Assembly: GCA_002786025.1 (NCBI GenBank)
Contig: NHNW01000016.1
Span: forward strand, 62,001-126,000
Source of the DNA: Zasmidium citrigriseum
Taxonomy: Eukaryota > Ascomycota > Dothideomycetes > Mycosphaerellales > Mycosphaerellaceae
DNA length: 64,000 nucleotides
Direction: 5' to 3'
Shown here: in pieces, positions 45,905-54,262 of the stretch
Layout: each line of letters opens with the position of its first letter
Numbering within the stretch: the first letter of the stretch is position 1
Position numbers and translations under genes: made by a program
Notes under the pieces: model-generated
Database searches by the model: none
Seen by the model: the letters and a program-made list of their open reading frames with translations, nothing else
What the model was told of the DNA's origin: nothing

Positions 45905-46697
45905 GGTTGCGGTGATGGAGTCGCTGGAAGTTGGTCGGATCGTTGATGCTGAGCTGCACGAGGTGCGAGGTTCCCCTACTTATACCCATCGATCGGACGA
46001 GTATGTATAAGCAAACGCTTCCCGAAACACCGCTTATACATCTTGATGTGTCTACGGACACGTTCCAAGTCCTGTGCGATTGAACGAGACTTGGCGTATA
46101 GCTGATCTGTTCGGGTTAGCATTCCGTGAAGTCAAAACGGAGCGTCCCAAAACGTTGCAGATTTCTGGCCCCAATCTCCATTGCGGCTCGAAGGAATGTC
46201 CGATGGCCGATTCTGCTCCAGATTAGTACGTTCTTACGGCGTTAGTGAGGGAGCAAAGGAGGTCATTGAGCACGTAGGAATATGCTCGTGCGAGGGCTGA
46301 AGGAAAGAAGGCAAGCGAGTCGAGTGTCACCTCAACGCTAACCTCAGTGTATGCCGTCTCTGCATTGAGAGTATACAGCTTATGCGCTGCGAGGGTGATG
46401 TCAATGTTGCGATGTTGCTCGTGTAGTGAAGACTCTTGTGAGGAGGAAGGAAGGGAAGGAGAAGATGGAGATGGAGATGGGCCTAAATTTAGATTGCGGA
46501 AGGCTCGGCGCGGTCGTCCGCTTCCCGCGCGCTAGTCTGGCGACATCTTGCATCCTGACATTCGGTTCTCATCAAGTCAACAACATTGTGCATACAAACT
46601 TCTTGCGGCATATTTTGTCTGGCGTCTTGGAGTATGCAAACCCTGTGTGAGCGATAGTCGTTGTTTGTTGTCTGGACTACGACCTCTCACTGCCATC
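45905..46697. other. Intergenic, divergent promoter region
   Basis: Between the secreted protein gene (minus) and the adaptor-like gene (plus). No gene, RNA or repeat is supported. The open frame from 46548 joins the next gene but precedes its likely ATG. Confidence 0.45.
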
Positions 46698-48611
46698 ATG
46701 TCCCAGGATCTTTTCGCCGCGTTCTCTGACCCTCCGGCATCTCAAGCTCCCCAGGCGGCGAAGAACGACTCATGGGACTTTTCTGCTGGAAGCACGGGAT
46801 ATACAAAGCATGCTTCACAGACCCCAGAGATCACCAGTCAAGCAATCCATTCACAGCCGGAAGGGAAAGATGATGACGATTTCGGAGACGATGACTGGGG
46901 AGACTTCGAGGATGCCTCCGCTGCTACTACGTCTGCAAAGACCACAAATACAGCACCAACTGCATCTGCTCCTGTAAAAGCTCAAAAATCTCCGGCGGCA
47001 CTTCCTCCCAAAGTAAAGAAAGCTGAGACCCCGCCTCAGCAGGACTCCAAGGTTGGTCAGCATCCATTCGCCGGACATATGGATTTCTTGTTTGAGCCTG
47101 GCGAAGACGAATACGATGCTGGCGAAGATGATCTGGCAAATCTAGCTAAGGACCCTGAGGCCGCCATGGCTTTCTCTAAACGTCTAATAGCCGAGCAGGA
47201 GGCAAGAGCGAAGAAAGCCGGAGATGGAAATGCCAGCCGTCCTCAAACCGTGTCAAAGCCTGTTACGGCCGACTCCCAGAAATTGGAACATCAGCAGCAA
47301 CAACGAAGGAGGACTTTAAGCAAGCCTTCCCCGGCGCCTTCTACTGCATATTCGAAATCGAAACCTCAGGCGCCTGCGAACCCTCCTCCTGCCAGGAACA
47401 AGCTTCGTAAGAAGTCCGGATATGCGCCAGCTAAGGATCCCGATGTTCTCTTTGACGCTCATAACCTATCCGGACATGAAGATGATGACGACTTTGGAGA
47501 TTTCGAAGGTGGTGAGGAGCCGGCCATCGCTGTCGTAAGCCCGACCGAGCCGCCGCCCAAGCAAAGCTCACCTGCAATGCCTTCGATGGATCTCCTGGGA
47601 CTGGACGACAACCTCAAACCTATAACTCAGATCGGCCGATCCCGAAGTGATTCGCTGCGTAAGGCAAATGAGATACTTGGTCCAACGAAGAAGCCCGGCC
47701 ATTCGCGACACTCGTCCTTGATCGATGACAACCCGTGGGACGACTTTAAGACTGAAGCACCGAAACCCACGCAAGCTGGCGCTGCAATTACTGCTACTCC
47801 GGCAGTGACAGAGGATGACGCCTGGGACGACTTTGAGGCAGCAGAGCCAGTTTCCCAGCCAGTGCCCACCAGCAATTTGCCAACGCCTCAACCGCCCAAC
47901 ATCCCATCAACACACTCCAGAGCTGAGTCTGAGTCAGCATTACCACCGACAAACATACCTCCTCCAGCAATCCTACTATCAGCCTTCCCATCACTCTTCT
48001 CAGCAGCACAGGATGCTCTGTTCATGCCGCTTTCCCGCTTGGATCAATTGCAGCGACAACAACTTCTAGCTCACCCCGCAACGCATCAGTTCCTGCGCGG
48101 ATACTTGGAGACAGCGATTGTTCTCGCACGTATCATCGCTGGACGGAAACAACGTTGGAAGCGTGATCAGATCTTGTGTCAATCCATGCGTATCGGACAA
48201 GCGGGAGCGGGTGGTAAGAGCGGGATGAAACTCACCGGAGTCGACAAGGGAGAAGCTACCAAGGAAGAGCAAGAAGCGCAAGAGGCACTTCGACTGTGGA
48301 GAGCGCAGGCTGGTAAGCTCAGAGGAGCGGTCACCACCGCATCTTCCACATCGACCAGCAGCACAGCCAAGCTGCCTTCCATCCCAGAGATAGGCGAGCA
48401 GATGCCAGTCAGAACACTAAAGGTGGTCGAGGGAGGATTCACCGCGCCGCACGCCTGTGCTCTTTGCGGCCTGAAACGAGAAGAGCGGGTTGCCAAAGTT
48501 GACATCGACGTCGATGACAGTTTTGGCGAATGGTGGGTGCAAGGGATGGATATGCATCTGGCCTGTCGGAATTGGTGGGATCAGAACAAGGCGAAGCTGA
48601 AGTCCAGGTGA
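46698..48611 (+). CDS. Acidic Trp/Phe-motif protein, clathrin/AP-1 accessory-like
   Basis: A single exon of 637 residues from the ATG at 46698; an in-frame ATG at 46548 lies in likely leader sequence. The protein is mostly disordered with repeated short motifs: DDDFGDDDWGDFEDA, DDDFGDFEGGEE, DNPWDDFK and DDAWDDFEAAE. Such DxxF, WxxF and acidic-FG(D/E)F motifs bind clathrin adaptor appendage and ear domains, as in yeast Laa2 and animal aftiphilin. The C-terminal third is folded-looking, with a helix around FLRGYLETAIVLARIIAGRKQRWKRD and a Cys pair CALCGLKREE with a later HLACRNWW that could bind zinc. Role in vesicle coat assembly is inference from motifs. Confidence 0.65.
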   Translation: MSQDLFAAFSDPPASQAPQAAKNDSWDFSAGSTGYTKHASQTPEITSQAIHSQPEGKDDDDFGDDDWGDFEDASAATTSAKTTNTAPTASAPVKAQKSPAALPPKVKKAETPPQQDSKVGQHPFAGHMDFLFEPGEDEYDAGEDDLANLAKDPEAAMAFSKRLIAEQEARAKKAGDGNASRPQTVSKPVTADSQKLEHQQQQRRRTLSKPSPAPSTAYSKSKPQAPANPPPARNKLRKKSGYAPAKDPDVLFDAHNLSGHEDDDDFGDFEGGEEPAIAVVSPTEPPPKQSSPAMPSMDLLGLDDNLKPITQIGRSRSDSLRKANEILGPTKKPGHSRHSSLIDDNPWDDFKTEAPKPTQAGAAITATPAVTEDDAWDDFEAAEPVSQPVPTSNLPTPQPPNIPSTHSRAESESALPPTNIPPPAILLSAFPSLFSAAQDALFMPLSRLDQLQRQQLLAHPATHQFLRGYLETAIVLARIIAGRKQRWKRDQILCQSMRIGQAGAGGKSGMKLTGVDKGEATKEEQEAQEALRLWRAQAGKLRGAVTTASSTSTSSTAKLPSIPEIGEQMPVRTLKVVEGGFTAPHACALCGLKREERVAKVDIDVDDSFGEWWVQGMDMHLACRNWWDQNKAKLKSR

Positions 48612-49408
48612 AGTCTTGTCCGACTAGATAACAGCGGACACAACATGCAACATGCCTGCCCATGTCGACCCATTTCTACGGGACCACACAGGACGGCACG
48701 AGGGACGACTTTGATTTCGAGGATCCCGGCAATCTAGATGCGTCAAATGGTGGCACGGTCGTCAGTTGCTTCCTCAGAGCGAAGGCTCCTCCGCGAGCCT
48801 GCTGTTCGCCAGTTTTCTGCTTACGAGATGCTGCCGGGTATGCTTGCCACGGAACAATTTGTCAATCACATGCTTGCTAATGAGCACATAGCGTCTAATT
48901 TGAGCCCCCGGCATGAGATAGCAGAGAAGGTTGACAGACCCCAAAAGGAGTAAACACATGGGTGCCAAGTCTCCACACTTCTTCTCCTCACGAGGCTGAA
49001 GTCACAAGATTATATACAACTTATGCAACAATGCGAGATACGATACACAAACGGCGATCTGCGAGACCACGAAGTTGAAATCTCTTCACTGCGATCACAC
49101 GCGCAGTCGTTGCACAAGCCACCATCCATCTCCTGTCAGGTCTCGACACTCCCGGCCGCTTCCTGGCTTGGCGACTACAGCCCGGGGAAGCCCGCCACCT
49201 AACACGCAATAACCTCGCCGTCGTATAAAGTCTCGACCGCTCACTGGGGCATTCGTACTCCCAGGCCACCATCCCGATAAGATCCATACAAAACTCAAAC
49301 GAACCCCCATAAGAACCATTCGGTCGACCCACACAACACATCAACCGATACCGAACATACGATCCCGACTCCACCACCATCCTACGACATTCAAAGCAGA
49401 CCTACCTC
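48612..49408. other. Intergenic; one doubtful small open frame
   Basis: A plus-strand frame at 48738-48953 (71 codons) has a protein-like middle (EMLPGMLATEQFVNHMLANEH) but no signal, domain or neighbour support. A minus-strand frame 49021-49380 is also open. Neither is called a gene. Confidence 0.35.
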
Positions 49409-49799
49409 ATGACGCTCTCCATCTGCCAGATCTGCGGTCAATGCCTCTGTCAGTCTGATCTGTCGAGCGACCCGCTCCAACATTTCTGCATTGGCCTCGA
49501 TGGGCCTGCTATGATCGACTCGCATGATTTTCTGCCCAAAAGTGTACGTCCAACCGTCCGCACTTTTCCCATTGCATTTCACAGGACTGATCACTCAGCA
49601 GCTCGACTCGGACTCAGAGCAAGAAGATAGCCGCATCATCATCAAGAAGCCGACGACGAAGCCAGCCGCCTTGCCTGTACAACACAACCCAGACGACGTC
49701 AAGGAAATTGGACGACTGCATCTCGAGCTTGAGGAATTGAGAAGGGCTATGGCGAAGAACACTACCATTGCTCCAAAGGTGAAGGCTGTGAAGGCTTGA
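49409..49799 (+). CDS. Small hypothetical protein with Cys cluster and C-terminal helix
   Basis: Exons 49409-49543 and 49602-49799 (110 residues). The first exon holds CQICGQCLCQ and later HFC, a possible zinc-binding cluster. The second has an acidic start (LDSDSEQED), a KKPTTKP linker and a short amphipathic helix (EIGRLHLELEELRRAMAK). The intron (GTACGT donor, ACTGAT branch) ends in a tandem CAGCAG, so use of the first AG would insert one Gln. No family is recognised. The frame is open upstream of 49409 without an ATG, so an extra 5' exon cannot be excluded. Confidence 0.5.
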
Positions 49800-50070
49800 G
49801 TGGCAACTCGGTCATGAAGAATGCGAGGCGTTTGAATTTTGAGAAGGCGTTTTGGATGGGAGTGTGGGTAAGCGGGCGAAGCATGCTTTGCTTGATGATT
49901 TGTACATTTTCATCGGATTAGGGGAATTGTTTGGAGGGAACTCTTTTGAGAAGCACTGCTCAGTCACGAAAATGCCAATTCATTTCGAACTCAGAACCGC
50001 TTTCTCCAGCAATCGCTCTCACGTTCAATGAGAAGTGTTCAAGCCACCGAAATCCCCTCCGGCCTTCTGA

Positions 50071-50664
50071 TCAGCGCTCCTCCACGTCATGGCCGCCCTC
50101 ATCCTCTTCAGCCCTTCGTCTGTTTCTCCTGCCAAGATGCTTCTTCCTATCCTTACGATCCTTCCTCTTGGGCGCATCATCCTCAAGCTCAATACCCACA
50201 CCTTTGCTCATCTCGTTTGCAGCCTCCGCATCCTCTCCCAACCCACCTTCTTCACTCGCCCTCTTATCCCCCTTGCCCTTCGCTCCGTCTCTCGTCTTCC
50301 CATCGAGACCCCTCAATCCACCATTGCTCCTCTTTTTGTTAAACTCTTCAGGCATGTACTTGATCATGAACTGCTTGCTCATCTCGGCCGCACTCCTTAA
50401 AATCGACTGTTTACCTCCGCCGCCGTAGGGCTTGCCGTTCTGTTCAAGCTCTTCAGGGGATGGGACGTCTTTCTTTGAGATGTGTTCGAACTCTTCGTGG
50501 GCGTCGGCGTGGGAGATGAGTTCGGGCGAGGAGGTTAGGTCTGAGGAGGTGCTGGTGTTGGAGCTGTCGGCTGCTTGGTCTTTCAGAGCTTCCTTGGAAG
50601 AGTTCGCATTAGGAGCTTCTCCTGGCTTTTTGGGTGGGCTGTCTGCGTTGTTGGTGGTGGGCAT
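50071..50664 (-). CDS. Hypothetical charged low-complexity protein
   Basis: 197 residues from the first ATG (50664); the frame extends to a TTG at 50688. Ser/Thr/Glu-rich N-terminus (TSTSSDLTSSPELISHADAHEEFEHISKKD), a short more ordered block (ILRSAAEMSKQFMIKYMPEEFNKK), then a Lys/Arg/Glu-rich tail with a nuclear-localisation-like KRKDRKDRKKHLGRRNRRR. It could be nuclear or nucleolar. It stands head to head with the first gene of the ENNV...CxC set (324 bases apart) but lacks that C-terminal module. Confidence 0.6.
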   Translation of the reverse strand: MPTTNNADSPPKKPGEAPNANSSKEALKDQAADSSNTSTSSDLTSSPELISHADAHEEFEHISKKDVPSPEELEQNGKPYGGGGKQSILRSAAEMSKQFMIKYMPEEFNKKRSNGGLRGLDGKTRDGAKGKGDKRASEEGGLGEDAEAANEMSKGVGIELEDDAPKRKDRKDRKKHLGRRNRRRAEEDEGGHDVEER

Positions 50665-50988
50665 TGTCTCTTGGATTGGAATGGTCAATATGGTCGTGGG
50701 TCCGGCCCAGTGTTGAAATTCGCGATAAATATGAACTTTTGTGTTTGCTCGAAAAGCAAGGGCTCTTCTAGCTGCTTCTAACTTGATGTTGTCTTCGGAA
50801 GCTTGTCATTGATATTCTTGCGCTCAAAACAACAGGTCTCTACAAAGCGCATGGGAGCGGTCAAAGCATCTAGCAAACCACTCCTTCTTGCAGCCGGGCC
50901 AACGACGTTGGTATTTAATACTCACTTCATACACACCTATCGACCGATCCCAACAAATCTCACATCCTCAAGTCAGAGACGCACCAAC
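50665..50988. other. Divergent intergenic region
   Basis: A 324-base region between the charged protein gene (minus) and the first ENNV...CxC gene (plus). The plus-strand frame is open from 50803, but the ATG at 50989 fits the protein start better. No clear element. Confidence 0.45.
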
Positions 50989-51447
50989 ATGCCAAGAGCA
51001 CCCACCACAAACGACATCGACGACGACTACGACATTCTCGGCGACGCCGATCTCCAAGAATTCAGCAAGGCCAACCAAGACGAGATCGAAGACGACTTCG
51101 TTCTTGTCCCGCCCGAGAAAAAAGACAAGAGACCGGAAGATATACCCATCGATGCCGATAACGACTCAGATGGTTCTCTCGATAATGATATTCCTGCCAT
51201 GGAAGACGATTCGTCTGATGACAACGGAGACGACTTGGTGTGGGATATGAGACACACTACTCGGGATTTGTCTGCTGAGGGAAAGTCCGGTGATGAGGGC
51301 GGAAGGGAGGGGCACGTTGATGAAGGGGGAGAGGAAGCCGAAGACGATCGTGAGCGGGAAGGAGTGGACGAGGGCAAGCGTAGTGAGGAGAACAATGTGG
51401 ACATTGCCCGGGGCTTGCAGGGAGCTGCGGGAGGCTGCGCTTGCTAA
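50989..51447 (+). CDS. Small acidic protein with C-terminal ENNV-x12-CAC module (member 1)
   Basis: A single exon of 152 residues. Body very acidic (IDDDYDILGDADLQEF, DEIEDDFVLVPPEKKDKRPEDI, MEDDSSDDNGDDLVWDM) and probably disordered. The last 19 residues are ENNVDIARGLQGAAGGCAC followed directly by the stop. The same ENNV-x12-C-x-C-stop arrangement ends the genes at 52643 and 53548, whose bodies are unrelated. A C-terminal CxC is a known Rab-type geranylgeranylation signal, so the protein may be membrane-tethered through its tail; that is inference. No known domain. The ATG at 50989 is preferred over in-frame upstream codons. Confidence 0.75.
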   Translation: MPRAPTTNDIDDDYDILGDADLQEFSKANQDEIEDDFVLVPPEKKDKRPEDIPIDADNDSDGSLDNDIPAMEDDSSDDNGDDLVWDMRHTTRDLSAEGKSGDEGGREGHVDEGGEEAEDDREREGVDEGKRSEENNVDIARGLQGAAGGCAC

Positions 51448-51850
51448 GACCTATACAGTCGCGAACGTCTTGAGTTGGGCTGTCTTCCGACTTTGAGCAC
51501 GAAGAAATTCTTGCGAATTGAAGATTTAGTCTCTTAGATCATTTGCTGTAGCCTCTCTCGTCCTAGGCAGGATGGGGATCTCCCAGATAACATGGCGAGG
51601 AACTGCTGTGGTATGCTACATTTAGCGGCTCATGATTCGCATGCTCAATGTCCATGTCCACATACAGTAGTATTGATCATCTCGAATTCTGATGTCCCTT
51701 GACCACACGTGGCTACTCTACAAGGAAGGACACAATCAGGCTGCATCGGCCGCGGCTTCCATCGGCAATCATTCTCAAAAGCCGACGCCATCCACAAACT
51801 TTCCCTGAACCTCACCTCCACTCTTCCATCAACAAGAACATGCCACCACG
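51448..51850 (+). other. Intergenic
   Basis: 3' flank of member 1 and promoter of the Rieske gene. Nothing else is supported. Confidence 0.5.
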
Positions 51851-52351
51851 ATGACAGCCTCCGACACAAACCCCTGGATATACGCCGGCCTCGCCTCCTC
51901 AATTCCAGACATAACCAAAACCTCCACAAAGACCAAAATCCACGACACGACAATCAACCCCGACTCTTCAAATTCCCCTCCGCCACCACCCTGCCGCATC
52001 CTCCAAATCAACAAAGACACGCCACCAACATACCTAACCCCCGACGCCGCCCAAACAACTCTCAGTCTAGCGCCACAGGTCCTTCTCTTCCGCTACCGCA
52101 ACAAAATCCACGCCATCAACCACGAATGTCCGCATCGCAGTTATCCTCTATCGAGAGGGTCGCTGTATGATATCGAGGATTTTGGGATTGTGCTGAGTGC
52201 GGGTATTGTGTGTCCAAAGCATGGTTGGAGTTTTGATCTTTTTACAGGTGAGAGTGATCGCGGTGGGTATCGGTTGGGGGTTTGGGAGGTTGAGACGAGA
52301 GAGGGGGAGGATGGGGAAGGGGAGGGGGTTTGGGTTAGGAGGAAATCGTGA
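51851..52351 (+). CDS. Single-domain Rieske [2Fe-2S] protein
   Basis: A single exon of 166 residues. A Pro/Ser-rich leader is followed by a Rieske domain: VLLFRYRNKIHAINHECPHRSYPL then GIVLSAGIVCPKHGWSFDLFTGES. The cluster ligands are C93-x-H95 and C121-x2-H124, the standard Rieske pattern with a longer spacer than in most ferredoxins. No oxygenase catalytic domain is attached, so it would act as a small electron carrier or as a nitrite-reductase-small-subunit-like protein. No signal peptide or anchor is seen. It is embedded between two genes of the ENNV...CxC set on the same strand. Confidence 0.82.
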   Translation: MTASDTNPWIYAGLASSIPDITKTSTKTKIHDTTINPDSSNSPPPPPCRILQINKDTPPTYLTPDAAQTTLSLAPQVLLFRYRNKIHAINHECPHRSYPLSRGSLYDIEDFGIVLSAGIVCPKHGWSFDLFTGESDRGGYRLGVWEVETREGEDGEGEGVWVRRKS

Positions 52352-52642
52352 AGGGTGATTACTGTGAGGAGAATACTCTCCAACATCGGGAATAGGTCGA
52401 TTGGGAACGTGTCTCTTTCTTGCTCGTGCATAGGTCACGACGAGCTTCCACGATGGCTATGATCACGGCTGAAAGGTGTTTCAAAGAGGAGACCTTTCCA
52501 CATGGAGCTGGAGCAGACACATCAATAAGCTGCCCTATTTCGCACAAACATTGCTCGATCAGTCAACCTCTTAAATACTTCCACAGTCTTGGGGAGACAT
52601 TTCTTCCTTTCCACGTCAGCAATATCGACAGGCCACGACTCC

Positions 52643-53134
52643 ATGTCTTCGTCTACGAAGTCCACCTCTGAAAACAAGAACCCACCGTCCTCCAGCGACC
52701 GCAACTCCAAGAAGCCGATCCGACCCACCCTAGCACGACTGACTCCCCTCACCCCGATCACCGAAGACGTCTCCCCGCTCGACCTAGACGAACGTTTGTC
52801 GCTCTCCCCAGACGCCGAACGATTCCTCAACTCTAGAGACCAGCCTAGGCAGGAGGGCCATGACGAGTTCAATCTTGATGACATAGACGGCGTCGACTGG
52901 AACGATGTTCCGGCAGAAGACAGGGCGGAGATAGATAGTCTGATGGCGGAGACCAAACAAGAGGACATAAACAAAGCGAAGAATCGACAGGAAGTCCAAG
53001 ATGCTGTGGAGGATATCTTGGAGAGGAGAGGATTGAGGAAGAGGTGTGGTGATGAGGATGCGAACAAGCGGGATGAGAATAATGTCGACATCGCTGCTGA
53101 GGAGAAGAAAGAGGAAGGCCGATGTTCCTGCTAG
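52643..53134 (+). CDS. Small charged protein with C-terminal ENNV-x12-CSC module (member 2)
   Basis: A single exon of 163 residues from the ATG at 52643 (the frame opens at 52589). N-terminus Ser/Lys-rich, then RPTLARLTPLTPITEDVSPLDLDERLSLSPDAERFL, an acidic patch (DEFNLDDIDGVDWNDVPAEDRAEIDSL) and a helical Lys/Glu-rich part (INKAKNRQEVQDAVEDILERRGLRKR). It ends ENNVDIAAEEKKEEGRCSC-stop, with the same 12-residue spacer as members 1 and 3. The terminal CSC is a possible double prenylation site. No known domain. Confidence 0.75.
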   Translation: MSSSTKSTSENKNPPSSSDRNSKKPIRPTLARLTPLTPITEDVSPLDLDERLSLSPDAERFLNSRDQPRQEGHDEFNLDDIDGVDWNDVPAEDRAEIDSLMAETKQEDINKAKNRQEVQDAVEDILERRGLRKRCGDEDANKRDENNVDIAAEEKKEEGRCSC

Positions 53135-53547
53135 ATGTAGACATTACCCAGGAACGAAGGGCCGAAGGTTGAGCTGAGGATGAGATACTTGCTATTTAAT
53201 CCGTCCCACGATCGGCTACATCTCGGATATTAGGATAGCATGTCAAGCCTCTCGTCTGCTTTCCGTGATCATGCAGAGCTACTATGTTCGAAATTTCCTA
53301 TACTCCTTCAACACCACACGTAACATATCAAGACCGCCTGGAGAACAGAATTCTCGTTTGCTCTCATAAGAATAGCGCAAAGAGTCTCCTTAATAATGTT
53401 CGTTTCCAGAGAGTTCCATAAGCCAAAGCGAACGTGAAGTGAGACCAAGCAAACACTTCCACGCACATTAAAGCTCTGTTGGATCTCGCCTTGTAGTGCG
53501 TCTTTTCGATCTTCGTCAACTACATTGCATCACAAACGCAAGCATCC
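53135..53547 (+). other. Intergenic
   Basis: 3' flank of member 2 and promoter of member 3. No gene or RNA is visible. Confidence 0.5.
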
Positions 53548-54083
53548 ATGAAGCACCGAGCCGCAAAGCGGCCTCGCCGCTCCCCCGAACCGCCTCCACC
53601 TTCAGTCCACGTCCGTTTGCTCGAAGGCCACATCAACGCCCTGTCATTTCTATCCAAGGACTACAACTCTGGCTGGTCAGGCGTTGCTCAAGCCATCACC
53701 AACAGGAAAGAGGGAAAGGAACCCGATGTCAAAAGAGGATCCCGCAGCAGGGACTGGTTGTTCCGCATACGAGACCTGGACTCCGCAAGTTTATCAGAGC
53801 TTGGGTTCTATAATCTCCCACAAGAGTTTCGAGAAGCGGTGCAGAAGGCGATTCAAAGCATAAATGAAGAGGCAAGCAATGGAGATGAGGAAGCAAGGGG
53901 GATGAAGACAATGTCGGAGAGCAAGACAACATTTGCGAGGAAGGCAAGAGGACTTCCAGCGAGGCCTCAAAGGCAATGGGATTGATAAGATGGCGTGATC
54001 ATTGTGTGAAGCAGGCCGCAGGCGAGAACAACGTCAATATGGATGTCTTCGAGAAGAGTGGTCCGGCCGGATGCTCTTGTTGA
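53548..54083 (+). pseudogene. Member 3 of the ENNV-x12-CxC set, with an apparent frameshift
   Basis: The ATG at 53548 opens a 145-codon frame that ends at 53985. From about 53901 the next frame is open, uses codons like its neighbours (GAG, AAG, GAC, GCC) and ends at 54083 with GENNVNMDVFEKSGPAGCSC-stop, the same module and spacer as members 1 and 2. The two frames meet at a run of five G (53897-53901); one more G would join them. The body has a basic start (KRPRRSPEPPPP), a folded-looking part (VRLLEGHINALSFLSKDYNS, WLFRIRDLDSASLSELGF) and an acidic linker. A sequencing error, a real mutation or a missed splice are possible; no good intron signal spans the point. Otherwise the 145-residue version would lack the module. 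Confidence 0.55.
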
Positions 54084-54262
54084 AGTGTCTGATGACATTG
54101 ACGGATAGAGGAGAGACAAGCCGGTCTTCCCTCAGGCGGGAGTTTCAAGAAGTTGAGTGAGTTCACGTACATTGTTGAATGCACAGAACAGTACAGGTCA
54201 TTATAGCCCAGGACCCCCATTCCTTTCAATCAGCATCCCATCTCCCATTGCCCTTCTTCCTA

